Of a DNA stretch of 64,000 nucleotides, positions 43,733 through 51,841 are shown piece after piece. Both the position numbers and the translations under genes were made by a program. Numbering within the stretch: the first letter of the stretch is position 1; each line of letters starts with the position of its first letter. The notes below the pieces were generated by a model, which worked only from the letters and a program-made list of their open reading frames with translations, had not been told where the DNA came from and did not search any database. Source of the stretch: Peptococcaceae bacterium (GTDB taxonomy: Bacteria; Bacillota; Peptococcia; Peptococcales; Peptococcaceae); contig JAFQEO010000036.1 in the NCBI GenBank assembly GCA_017399005.1, positions 1 through 64,000 on the forward strand, given 5' to 3'.

Positions 43733-43761
43733 TCTTTTATAATCACGAATTCTCTGTAAAC

Positions 43762-43803
43762 AAAAAAGCACCGTTCTGCAGCAATGCAGAACAGTGCTTT
43801 TTA
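43762..43803. terminator. Bidirectional terminator
   Basis: AAAAAGCAC..TTCTGC and GCAGAA..GTGCTTTTT form a long stem between the convergent LysR and DASS genes. Confidence 0.85.
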
Positions 43804-43825
43804 TTATGGCTGATAATTCAGAATC

Positions 43826-45295
43826 TTACATGCCGGCAAAGTAAAGAGCAATTGGAACCCCGATAACTGCACAGCTAACGGCCAGACATAATGCTGCACA
43901 GGTTGCATAAAGATATACCTGTTTGGATGTCATCCATTCCGTATTCCCGTGAATAAACGCCCCCAGTGGCGAACCGGATGGAAGAATTAAGCCATGGTCC
44001 AGAACAATCCCGGCAATCCCTACCAGAAATGCAGGGTTGATACCTTTCATCATCATAAAGGTTGTTAATAAAGGAATAACCAGATTCATAGCAACAATAT
44101 TTGTGATACAGTTTGTTAATGCCAGACCAACCAGAATAAAAATTAATGCCAGCAGATAAGGACTCATATCACCAACAATACCGCTTACTGCACCTTTAAT
44201 TGTTAACGCCAGCCCCGCTTGATCAGTTACCAACTGTCCGGAAACAACCAGTGCTGTCCCCATCATAAAATATACCTGCCAGTTTACTGCACCATTACGC
44301 ATGGCTTGTTCAAAATCAATAATGCGCTGCCCATTTACGGTAGTTAAACACATCATGGTAACTACAACTGCAAACATCCCAACCATACCGATTCTGCCAA
44401 AGAATGCTTTTAATGCGCTTTCTGCAGGCAGAAACGCAGGAATCATCATCAAAGCAACTAAAAAAACAATATAGAAGAACCCCCATTTTACTTTGGTATC
44501 AAATACGGCTTCCCGTTCTACCAGATTCGACGCATTTTCCATTGTAAATTCCGGTTTAATGCGATTGGTTGCTATCATAACTTTCAGGAAAATTGCTCCT
44601 ACTAAAACAAAACCAGAGGTTACCAGAAAGTTTACAACGCAAATCAGCGGAATATTATATGCAATCCCTGGAACAGCTGCTGACATAACAGACAGCGACA
44701 TTAAAATCATAGAAGAGTAAGGAACCATCCCTACCCCGACTGCAGATACAGCCGCAATAAACACTAATACGAATACGGTATATGCGCTACGCTTTTGTGC
44801 ACCAACTTTTTTCGCAATACTGTAATACATACTGAACATCAGAATCATAGTAGCAAACGGCTGACTGGAAAATGCCGCACAAGCCATTGTGCAAATCCAT
44901 AATGACACAGCCAGATGCCATGGAGATTTTACACACCATTTAATCGACATGATTTTTGTTGCCAGAAAATCCAGAATCCCGCATTTCCCAAGACCATAAA
45001 CAAAAATCAATGCCCAGAAAATAACCAGCACCATCTGGGCACTCTGTACAGCAATCATCATACTGTCAACGGTCTGCCCGGTAACTAGAATCCCGGCCAT
45101 TACAATCCCGACCAGAGCTACCGGAATAACAATCCCCAACAGCCAGCCAAAAATACATCCTAAGAATACACCTAGCATCTGCATACCGTATTCGGTCATT
45201 TCACCAAACGGCGGCAACTGCCCTACACCAATCATAATTAAAATAGAAATACCGATAATCAGGTAAAATTTCGCGTTTTCGTTTAATTTGGACAT
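43826..45295 (-). CDS. DASS (SLC13) family anion transporter, copy 2
   Basis: A 489-residue membrane protein with about 12 helices, clearly related to the transporter at 34106 (shared N-terminal layout GQLPPFGEMTEYGMQMLGVFLG, similar to PTVGSMTPYGMQIFGIFLG). The second re-entrant motif region reads HGLILPSGSPLGAFIHGN. Likely a Na+-coupled carrier for an organic anion. It is convergent to the LysR gene and has the shared GATATGTCGACA element upstream, which ties it to the phosphodiesterase gene. AAAGAGGTG precedes the ATG. Confidence 0.85.
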   Translation of the reverse strand: MSKLNENAKFYLIIGISILIMIGVGQLPPFGEMTEYGMQMLGVFLGCIFGWLLGIVIPVALVGIVMAGILVTGQTVDSMMIAVQSAQMVLVIFWALIFVYGLGKCGILDFLATKIMSIKWCVKSPWHLAVSLWICTMACAAFSSQPFATMILMFSMYYSIAKKVGAQKRSAYTVFVLVFIAAVSAVGVGMVPYSSMILMSLSVMSAAVPGIAYNIPLICVVNFLVTSGFVLVGAIFLKVMIATNRIKPEFTMENASNLVEREAVFDTKVKWGFFYIVFLVALMMIPAFLPAESALKAFFGRIGMVGMFAVVVTMMCLTTVNGQRIIDFEQAMRNGAVNWQVYFMMGTALVVSGQLVTDQAGLALTIKGAVSGIVGDMSPYLLALIFILVGLALTNCITNIVAMNLVIPLLTTFMMMKGINPAFLVGIAGIVLDHGLILPSGSPLGAFIHGNTEWMTSKQVYLYATCAALCLAVSCAVIGVPIALYFAGM

Positions 45296-45340
45296 AAAGA
45301 CACCTCTTTTAAATAATCCTTATATATTTTTCATTCAGGC

Positions 45341-45352
45341 TGTCGACATATC
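45341..45352. promoter_or_regulatory. GATATGTCGACA element, copy 2
   Basis: TGTCGACATATC on the + strand, 45 bases upstream of the DASS copy 2 start. It matches the element at 42570-42581 in reverse complement, including a nearby TATAGG. Confidence 0.55.
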
Positions 45353-45506
45353 ACCTATATCGGTATTATAAGTTGTATTTTTGTATTTGAATAACAGTAT
45401 TTATTGGTTTTTATAATAACTATAACCCATTTTTCGGGATGAAAAAGCGATAGGAATTCATCCATACTGCTTTGAAATACATCTTTTTTGTGCCGTTATC
45501 CGTTAC

Positions 45507-46388
45507 CTACTCTGTTTCTTTCACCGGCGGCAGTTCACGGTAATACACTCCCGGCTCCGGAGTAATGCCGCGAAACTGAAACATTTCGCTGACGGTCACA
45601 ATCTGATAACCACGTTCCTGTAATGCTGGCACCAGTTCTGCCACCGCCTGGGCGGTAGGTTCATAAATATCGTGCAGCAGAATAATATCGCCATCCTGCA
45701 CACTGTTTAAAACATGATTTACAATGGTTTCTTTATCTTTTACTTTCCAGTCATACGGGTCAACCGACCAGCCGATTACCGGTTTGCCTTCCTGTTTTAA
45801 AATTTCCAGCACACGCTCATCTCTGCTGCCGTAAGGTACTCGATATAGCACCGGAATATATTCATGCTGCTCTAACAGGGCGGTATCCACCGGACGAATC
45901 TGGTTCAGCACTTCTACATCGCTCAATTTTGTCAGGTTCTGATGCCCGAAACTGTGGCTTGCAATTTCGTTATGATTTGCCAGTGTATAATCGATAGCTG
46001 CCTGATGTGTAGCTACCTGATTGCCGATAATAAAAAAGGTGGCACGGGCTCTATGGCTCTGCAGACTATGCACAATATCCCAGGTATATTTGCTTGGCCC
46101 ATCGTCAAATGTAAGCGCTACCATTGGCTTTGCCGGATCGATACCGTACGGATTATCATTCGGCAGCATCGTATCGGCAGCCGGTTCTTTTTCATCCACT
46201 GGCACCTGTACAATGGCCTGCTGCGTTGTGCCCTGTTCATAAACGGTTTCGCTGCCAGCAGTTGATACCTGCACACTTTGTTCCGGCTGTGATTCGTTAT
46301 GCGGCACACAGCCTGCCGCCAGCAGTGCAATGGCTGCACTACAGCCTGCAATATATAAAAATTGTCTGATTGTTTTCAATTTCTTCAT
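45507..46388 (-). CDS. Polysaccharide deacetylase lipoprotein (NodB domain)
   Basis: A 293-residue exported enzyme: N-terminal signal with lipobox LLAAGC, a Ser/Gln/Glu-rich linker, then the NodB domain with all five motifs: TFDDGPS (metal Asp pair), SHSFGHQNLT (HxxxH), RVPYGSRD, a DPYDW Trp/Asp motif, and LLHDI. The family removes acetyl groups from peptidoglycan GlcNAc or other polymers at the cell surface. Start at ATG 46388 (GAGGAG 9 bases upstream). It lies divergent from the sipL-like spore gene, so a role in spore cortex or wall modification is possible but not proved. Confidence 0.92.
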   Translation of the reverse strand: MKKLKTIRQFLYIAGCSAAIALLAAGCVPHNESQPEQSVQVSTAGSETVYEQGTTQQAIVQVPVDEKEPAADTMLPNDNPYGIDPAKPMVALTFDDGPSKYTWDIVHSLQSHRARATFFIIGNQVATHQAAIDYTLANHNEIASHSFGHQNLTKLSDVEVLNQIRPVDTALLEQHEYIPVLYRVPYGSRDERVLEILKQEGKPVIGWSVDPYDWKVKDKETIVNHVLNSVQDGDIILLHDIYEPTAQAVAELVPALQERGYQIVTVSEMFQFRGITPEPGVYYRELPPVKETE

Positions 46389-46666
46389 GGTCATGTTCTC
46401 CTCTGTCATCTGCGCTGTTTAATTCCACTTTTGTAAGCTTACCTATCATACTATACTTTGCGTAAAATTACTATTCCTACTTGCAAAATTTTTCTGGTAA
46501 TCTGTGTCACTTGTTTAGACGAAAAACACAGGCATCTGGCTTCACAAAAACAGAAAAAATATGAAAGTTTTCTGAAAATTTTTCTGCACAAGACACAAAT
46601 CGCAGGATAGGCTCATACATTATACTGATAAAGCGACAAATCGCTTTGAGGGAGGAGATGAGGGGC

Positions 46667-48304
46667 ATGCCAATTACACAGAACAAAAAGCGGATTCGGG
46701 TACAGCATATTGTGGGTACCGGAACAGCACAGGCGGATATTACGCGTAATATCCAGCTGCCAGCCCGTGCGCGCAAAATTGTGGATATCCATGCGGAAAT
46801 TGTGGAACTGGATTATGAAATTATTCCGAATAAAATCATCATTAAAGGGGCTCTGCATAAACAGGTTTATTATGTGGAGGAGGGAGATTACGTCGTTAAG
46901 GAATTTACCATTATGCGGGAGGAATTCACAGACTTTGTACATATTCAGGGAGCCCGGCCTGATATGGAAGCCATGCTGGATGGCCACATTCTGTTTGTGA
47001 ACACCAACCCTGCCAACGGAGAGTTCCCGACCGATTTGCTGTATCAGGTTGCTGTACTGGCAGTAGATGTAAAGGTTATTGAAACAATGGCGCTGGATGT
47101 TGTCACCGATGCTTACGGGGAAGGCATCAGCGTACAGAAAGCACCGTTTTCTGTGGAGTGCCTGATTGGCGCTGCAGAAAAGCAATCCACAATTTCTGTG
47201 GAACATCTGCTGTGTAAACCGGCACGCAAAATTTATGATATGGAGGCAGTTTGCCGTGATCTGGATTATGAAGTGCTGCCTGGCCGTGTAATTGTGCGGG
47301 GTACACTGCACAAACAGATTTACTATGTAGATGCCTGCGATGATACCGTACAGGCACAATGCTTCGACAACGAATTCTCGGTGGTTCTGGATGTGCCTGG
47401 CGCCAAACCGGATATGGAGGTTTATACCCGCTGCCGTATTGATTTCTGCGAAGCCAAGCTGATGGGGCCGCAGCCATGCAACATGGTAAAAGCCAATGCC
47501 ATTCTGCAGGTATCCGTAAAAGTAACCGAACTGACAAAAATGAACATCGTCACAGGTGTGGAAGGCGCTCTGACTGACCGCTGCCGTATCCGTGTGGAGG
47601 ATATCATCGGCCGCAAATGCAGTCAGCAGAATGTTAACCAGACCATTGATGTAAATGCTCCGCTGGATGTAAATAATATGCTGGTGAAAAGCGCAAAAAA
47701 CATGACTGCCTGTGTGCGCAATGTAAGCTACGAAAAAGTATGCAACAAGGTTATTATCAAAGGTACCATTCATGTACAGGTATATTATGTGGCCTGCAAC
47801 TGCGAACAGGAACTGCGGGAAACCAGTGCCGATATTCCGTTTACAACCGTTGTCAATTTTGACTGCATCAGCGAAGATACCATGATTCGCTGCAGAGAAC
47901 GGGTAGAATATACGGATGTTAAACTGGAAGGCTGCCCGTGCGAAACATCTAAAATCCGCGCTGTGGCTATTCTGGAAATCTGCGTATGTGCATTCCAGAC
48001 ACGGGATTTTATGGTGGTAACCAATATCTGCAGCAATGGCCTGTGTAATACACAGCCTCCGCAGACCAAACCGATGCCGGAGCCGGAACCGCCTTCTGAC
48101 CCGGAAGAGGAAATCTGCCCGGTGGGCGGTTATATGTATGAAGTAAAAGCCGGTGACACACTGGCAAAAATTGCAACTGCTTTTCAGGCACAAGTGCCGG
48201 GTATCACCTGGCAGCAGATTGCCCGTTTTAACAACATTTATGCGCCGTATACGCTAAATATCGGGCAGACGCTGCGCATCCCGTGTGTGGCAGGCAAAGG
48301 CTGA
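46667..48304 (+). CDS. SipL-like spore coat morphogenesis protein (3 x DUF3794 + LysM)
   Basis: A 545-residue protein with three DUF3794 (SPOCS) repeats (residues about 10-140, 170-300, 320-460; each has a version of LDYEIIPNKIIIKG..HKQVYYV), a Pro-rich linker, and a C-terminal LysM (YEVKAGDTLAKIATAF, ARFNNIY, NIGQTLRIP). This is the build of SipL of Clostridioides difficile, which binds SpoIVA through LysM to place the spore coat. GGGAGGAG precedes the ATG at 46667. CATACATT at 46614-46621 resembles a sigma-E -10 box, though no good -35 is seen. It marks the genome as from a spore-forming line. Confidence 0.88.
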   Translation: MPITQNKKRIRVQHIVGTGTAQADITRNIQLPARARKIVDIHAEIVELDYEIIPNKIIIKGALHKQVYYVEEGDYVVKEFTIMREEFTDFVHIQGARPDMEAMLDGHILFVNTNPANGEFPTDLLYQVAVLAVDVKVIETMALDVVTDAYGEGISVQKAPFSVECLIGAAEKQSTISVEHLLCKPARKIYDMEAVCRDLDYEVLPGRVIVRGTLHKQIYYVDACDDTVQAQCFDNEFSVVLDVPGAKPDMEVYTRCRIDFCEAKLMGPQPCNMVKANAILQVSVKVTELTKMNIVTGVEGALTDRCRIRVEDIIGRKCSQQNVNQTIDVNAPLDVNNMLVKSAKNMTACVRNVSYEKVCNKVIIKGTIHVQVYYVACNCEQELRETSADIPFTTVVNFDCISEDTMIRCRERVEYTDVKLEGCPCETSKIRAVAILEICVCAFQTRDFMVVTNICSNGLCNTQPPQTKPMPEPEPPSDPEEEICPVGGYMYEVKAGDTLAKIATAFQAQVPGITWQQIARFNNIYAPYTLNIGQTLRIPCVAGKG

Positions 48305-48313
48305 TATACGCAA

Positions 48314-48346
48314 AGAGAGGCTGAATAAAACGATTTCAGCCTCTCT
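48314..48346. terminator. Bidirectional terminator
   Basis: AGAGAGGCTGAA (48314-48325) pairs with TTCAGCCTCTCT (48335-48346), between convergent sipL-like and ybaK genes. Confidence 0.85.
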
Positions 48347-48352
48347 GTTTAT

Positions 48353-48838
48353 TTATTCTACGATAATATCTGCCACCTGCACCGGAATCACTTTTTGAAG
48401 ATTTTCCAGCGGCAGTTCCACCTGATAGCCGATTTTGCCGGCACTGAACATAATGGTTTCGTACCCGGCTGCTGTCTGGTGAATCACCGTTTTAAACTGT
48501 TTTTTCATTCCGATTGGCGAACAGCCGCCATGCACATAGCCTGTCAGGCCAAGAAGTTCTTTTGCTTTCAGCATTTCAATGGATTTTTCACCTACTGCAG
48601 CAGCTGCCTTTTTTAAATCCAGCTCCTCCAGTACCGGCACCATAAATACATAATGGGTTTTCGATTTGCCGGTTGTCACCAGCGTTTTAAATGCCCGGTT
48701 AGGGTCCTGATGTAACGCCTCTGCCACTTCTGCGCCGCTGATGGCATCGGTATCTGCATAACAATGATGTTCATAGGCCACTTTCTTCTGATCCAGTACT
48801 CGCATCACGTTGGTTTTCATATCGGATTTTGCTGCCAT
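48353..48838 (-). CDS. ybaK: Cys-tRNA(Pro)/Cys-tRNA deacylase YbaK
   Basis: A 161-residue YbaK/EbsC-type protein. These trans-editing enzymes hydrolyse Cys wrongly loaded on tRNA-Pro. Visible family marks are RAFKTLVTTGKSKTHYVFMV with the catalytic Lys, GEKSIEMLKAKELLGLTGYVHGG-type segments, and SPIGMKKQFKTVIHQ. AAGGAGC precedes the ATG. Full length and intact; single gene, convergent with the sipL-like gene. Confidence 0.92.
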   Translation of the reverse strand: MAAKSDMKTNVMRVLDQKKVAYEHHCYADTDAISGAEVAEALHQDPNRAFKTLVTTGKSKTHYVFMVPVLEELDLKKAAAAVGEKSIEMLKAKELLGLTGYVHGGCSPIGMKKQFKTVIHQTAAGYETIMFSAGKIGYQVELPLENLQKVIPVQVADIIVE

Positions 48839-48892
48839 ATCTGTTTTCGCTCCTTATGTGCTGGATTTTTTTCATTATAGCATAAAAATTCT

Positions 48893-48922
48893 GTCTAACG
48901 CTACCCTTTTCCGGCAACACTA
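48893..48922 (+). promoter_or_regulatory. Sigma-F-like promoter of spoIIR
   Basis: GTCTA (48893-48897), 15-base spacer, GGCAACACTA (48913-48922). This fits the Bacillus sigma-F consensus GYATA-N15-GGNNANANTR, as I recall it, at 4 of 5 and all -10 positions. It lies 34 bases before the spoIIR ATG. Confidence 0.5.
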
Positions 48923-48955
48923 TCAGCAGAACTACAGGAAATGGGGAGATACGAT

Positions 48956-49579
48956 ATGAAACCAGTTTTGAAACAGAATCCGAACCGGAAACAGACCCTT
49001 CTGCTGCTCTCTGCGCTGCTGATGTTTCTGTTTCTTTCTAATATTCAATGTACCAGAGAAATTGATACGAACAGCCTGATTCGGATTCATGTGCTGGCCA
49101 GCAGCAACTCAGATACCGACCAGCAGCTGAAACTGAAAGTAAAGGATGATGTAATCCGGTATCTGCAGCCTGCGCTGAAACAGTCTGATTCTCTTACAGA
49201 AAGCCGCCGGATTATTCTGTCCTCTTTGCCGCAGATTGAACAGACCGCTCTGCAGACACTGCAGCAAAACGGCTGTAAGGACACCGTTACCCTGCAATAT
49301 GGCTATTTTGATTTCCCGGTAAAATATTATGGCAGTTTCAGCCTTCCAGCCGGAAATTATGAGGCACTGCGTATTTTAATCGGTGAAGGAAAAGGCCGGA
49401 ACTGGTGGTGTGTGCTGTTTCCTCCGCTCTGCTTTACCGACAGCAATGTATCCAGCTCCGGCAAATATACAGACCAGACACCAGATACCCATATTCAGTT
49501 TAAACTGAAAAGTATTGAGTGGCTGAAATCACTCCAGAATAAAGAAAATGACCTCTCAGAAGGTTCTGAAAGGCCGTGA
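48956..49579 (+). CDS. spoIIR: Stage II sporulation protein R
   Basis: A 207-residue SpoIIR. It has an N-terminal membrane/signal segment (LLLLSALLMFLFLSN), then IRIHVLASSNSDTDQQLKLKV, the family signature, and later YGSFSLPAGNYEALRILIG and NWWCVLFPPLCF. SpoIIR is made in the forespore and secreted into the intermembrane space, where it triggers SpoIIGA to cut pro-sigma E in the mother cell. ATG 48956 is used because GGGGAG lies 7 bases upstream. A sigma-F-like promoter is present, matching the known control of the gene. Confidence 0.93.
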   Translation: MKPVLKQNPNRKQTLLLLSALLMFLFLSNIQCTREIDTNSLIRIHVLASSNSDTDQQLKLKVKDDVIRYLQPALKQSDSLTESRRIILSSLPQIEQTALQTLQQNGCKDTVTLQYGYFDFPVKYYGSFSLPAGNYEALRILIGEGKGRNWWCVLFPPLCFTDSNVSSSGKYTDQTPDTHIQFKLKSIEWLKSLQNKENDLSEGSERP

Positions 49580-49608
49580 ACATGTATTAAAAACATCTGA
49601 AAAACAAA

Positions 49609-49640
49609 AAAAGAGAGCCCAGATAACTGAACTCTCTTTA
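49609..49640. terminator. Terminator between spoIIR and tRNA-Leu
   Basis: AAAGAGAG and CTCTCTTT form the stem. It may serve both spoIIR (+) and the tRNA (-). Confidence 0.6.
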
Positions 49641-49644
49641 AAAG

Positions 49645-49728
49645 TGCGGGCGAGAGGACTTGAACCTCCACGAGATTGCTCCCACTAGAACCTGAATCTA
49701 GCGCGTCTGCCAATTCCGCCACGCCCGC
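49645..49728 (-). tRNA. tRNA-Leu(CAG)
   Basis: On the minus strand the gene begins GCGGGCGTGGCGGAATTGG, pairs its ends as GCGGGCG/CGCCCGC, and has an anticodon arm CTAGA-TTCAGGT-TCTAG with anticodon CAG. A long variable arm and a T-arm GGTTCAAGTCC follow. CCA is not encoded. Confidence 0.95.
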
Positions 49729-49748
49729 ATGTCGCTGACGACTTTGTT

Positions 49749-49777
49749 ATAATAACACTTTTTCAGGAAGTCGTCAA
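49749..49777 (-). promoter_or_regulatory. Promoter of tRNA-Leu
   Basis: Minus strand: TTGACG (49777-49772), 17-base spacer, TATTAT (49754-49749), 21 bases before the tRNA 5' end. Confidence 0.7.
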
Positions 49778-49841
49778 GCATTTTTTATAATTTTTTTCAA
49801 TTTCTTTTGTTCTTTTATCGTTCTTCTGTCTGCAACAGTAT

Positions 49842-50525
49842 TTACATAGTATGCAGCAGATTTGCAATACAGTTCATAAACTTGCGGCTGGAGAAAATAT
49901 TATCGGAGGCATGACGATATAACTGCTCCCACTCAGTTTTGTGCAGCCCTGTTTTATGACGGAACAGTTCGATACCAAGCTGTTTGTTACCGTCAATCTG
50001 ATACAGGTTGGAAAAATATTCTCCCAGCTCTGTAGTGGAATGATACACATGCATCATGGCATAGGCATCTCTATCCATCTGAAACGAATAATTAAAAATA
50101 CTTTCGATTCGTTTCAGAATCTGTTCCTGTTCAGAATGTTCTGCACGGCTCATCTGTTCACTCAGTTCCAGCAGCTGATACATCGGCTGCAGATAGTTAT
50201 GAAACCGCACAAAATCATTGCCGCTGACATAATCAATCAGTTCCGGCAGCGAAATCCCCAGCGGCACAATAATGCCTTTCTCCTGATTAGTAAACGACAT
50301 AAATGCCGTTGGAAGAAATACATAGTGCAGATAGCCTGCCAGCGCATCCAGAGAGGTAAAATGCATCACATCCTCAATCAGTTTGCGACGCCCGGCACTG
50401 TTATAAATGATACCCTGAAAAAACACGGATTTTTCCGTAATCTGTTCATTGTTAAAGGTTTCTGTCACTTTTCGATTGCGAATAAGGTTTTCCCAGTAAT
50501 AACTGTTATGATATTTCGGATGCAT
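49842..50525 (-). CDS. Unknown soluble protein, 227 residues
   Basis: A helical, soluble-looking protein without signal peptide or membrane helix. It is rich in aromatics and His (NSYYWENLIRNRKVTE, FMSFTNQEKGIIVPLG, DAYAMMHVYHSTTELGEYF). I recognise no family. AAAGGGG precedes the ATG. It is divergent from trpS and separate from the tRNA gene. No motif for catalysis or DNA binding was found, so no function is proposed. Confidence 0.6.
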   Translation of the reverse strand: MHPKYHNSYYWENLIRNRKVTETFNNEQITEKSVFFQGIIYNSAGRRKLIEDVMHFTSLDALAGYLHYVFLPTAFMSFTNQEKGIIVPLGISLPELIDYVSGNDFVRFHNYLQPMYQLLELSEQMSRAEHSEQEQILKRIESIFNYSFQMDRDAYAMMHVYHSTTELGEYFSNLYQIDGNKQLGIELFRHKTGLHKTEWEQLYRHASDNIFSSRKFMNCIANLLHTM

Positions 50526-50572
50526 ATTTCCAACCCCTTTCCCCAGTTGTTACGCTTATTATATCACATTTA

Positions 50573-50601
50573 TTGACAAAGATATTATTTCATTTTATAA
50601 T
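50573..50601 (+). promoter_or_regulatory. Consensus promoter of trpS
   Basis: TTGACA (50573-50578), 17-base spacer, TATAAT (50596-50601): a perfect sigma-A match. The leader to the ATG is short (about 80 bases) and has a small hairpin (AACCGC-TGCT-GCGGTT, 50628-50643) but no T-box. Confidence 0.85.
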
Positions 50602-50688
50602 TTTTAGATACCGATGAAAAAAATTTGAACCGCTGCTGCGGTTTTATCTGATTATTTCGAAATTAAACAACAAGGAGTTTGAATAACC

Positions 50689-51681
50689 ATGGAACAGGCG
50701 AAAAAACGTATTTTAACCGGGGACCGTCCAACCGGTAAGCTGCATATCGGCCATTATGTAGGCAGTCTGCAGAATCGTGTAAAGTTACAGGATGAATATG
50801 AAACCTTTATTTTAATCGCAGATATTCAGGCACTGACCACTCACTTTGAACGTCCTCAGCTGATTCACGACAGCATTTTTGAAGTGGCAATCGACAACCT
50901 GTCTGTAGGGCTTGACCCAAACAAAGTAACATGGGTACAACAGTCTCATGTGCCGGCAATTCACGAACTGACACAAATTTTCTCTCTGCTGGTAACTGTG
51001 AATGCACTGCGTCATAACCCTACTGTTAAAACAGAAGCTGCACAGTACGGCTACGATGATATGACTTACGGCTTCCTGGGATATCCGGTAAGCCAGTCTG
51101 CTGATATTACGTTCTGTAATGCAGATATGGTTCCGGTTGGCGAAGATCAGCTGCCGCACATGGAATTAACCCGTAAACTGGTACGTCGTTTCAACGATAT
51201 GTATGCACCTATTTTAAAAGAACCACAGCACATGCTGAGCAGCTGTTCCCGTTTAATGGGGCTGGATGGCAATGCAAAAATGGGCAAAAGCCTGGGCAAT
51301 GCTATTTATCTGGCTGACTCTGCAGAAGAAGTGGCTCGTAAAGTAAAAACAGCTGTAACCGATGCTTCCCGTATCAAAGCCAGCGACCCTGGTCACCCGG
51401 AAGTTTGCGTGGTAAATAAATATCATCAGACCTTCACACCGGGCGAATACGAAAACATCTGCGAAATGTGCCGCAAAGGTGCTATCGGCTGTGTAGCCTG
51501 CAAAAAACTGCTGACCGAAAGCCTGAACACCTTATTAGACCCATTCCGTGAAAAACGCGCTTACTACGAAGCACACAAAGACGAAGTACGCGATATCATC
51601 AGCACCGGTACCGCAAAAGCATGCGAAATCGGTGAAGAAACCATGAAAAAAGTTCGCGATGCAATGTTCTTGACTGTATAA
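50689..51681 (+). CDS. trpS: Tryptophan-tRNA ligase
   Basis: A 330-residue class Ic synthetase with the ATP-binding KLHIGHYVGSL (HIGH) and KMGKSLGN (KMSKS-type) motifs, and GYPVSQSADITFCNADMVPVGEDQ, the tryptophan-site region. It charges tRNA-Trp. The start is fixed by AAGGAG 11 bases upstream. There is a strong consensus promoter and, unusually for a clostridial trpS, no T-box leader. It is convergent with the BMC operon, with two terminators between. Confidence 0.95.
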   Translation: MEQAKKRILTGDRPTGKLHIGHYVGSLQNRVKLQDEYETFILIADIQALTTHFERPQLIHDSIFEVAIDNLSVGLDPNKVTWVQQSHVPAIHELTQIFSLLVTVNALRHNPTVKTEAAQYGYDDMTYGFLGYPVSQSADITFCNADMVPVGEDQLPHMELTRKLVRRFNDMYAPILKEPQHMLSSCSRLMGLDGNAKMGKSLGNAIYLADSAEEVARKVKTAVTDASRIKASDPGHPEVCVVNKYHQTFTPGEYENICEMCRKGAIGCVACKKLLTESLNTLLDPFREKRAYYEAHKDEVRDIISTGTAKACEIGEETMKKVRDAMFLTV

Positions 51682-51702
51682 AACAGAATAAACTACTATT
51701 CA

Positions 51703-51729
51703 ACAGACCGGGTAATTTCTCCGGTCTGT
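51703..51729 (+). terminator. Terminator of trpS
   Basis: ACAGACCGG (51703-51711) pairs with CCGGTCTGT (51721-51729), followed by a T-rich tail. Confidence 0.85.
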
Positions 51730-51783
51730 CTTTATTTTTTCCTTGCTGTTTTGCCGCGCCAAAAGCCTCTGAAAAACCACAAA

Positions 51784-51811
51784 AAAAGGAACTCCCGAAG
51801 GAGTTCCTTTT
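51784..51811 (-). terminator. Terminator of the BMC operon
   Basis: AAAAGGAACTCC and GGAGTTCCTTTT pair perfectly around a CGAA loop, 30 bases beyond the last gene of the operon. Confidence 0.88.
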
Positions 51812-51841
51812 GTATTTCTGTTGTAAAGACCGGTAATGGAA

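Noticed and set aside
46613-48193. Minus-strand 526-codon frame opposite the SipL-like gene
   Set aside because: Shadow of the repeat-rich sense gene; no ribosome site or recognisable domain.
50602-50688. T-box leader for trpS
   Set aside because: The leader is only about 80 bases and lacks the T-box sequence and the specifier stem; a simple consensus promoter is enough.
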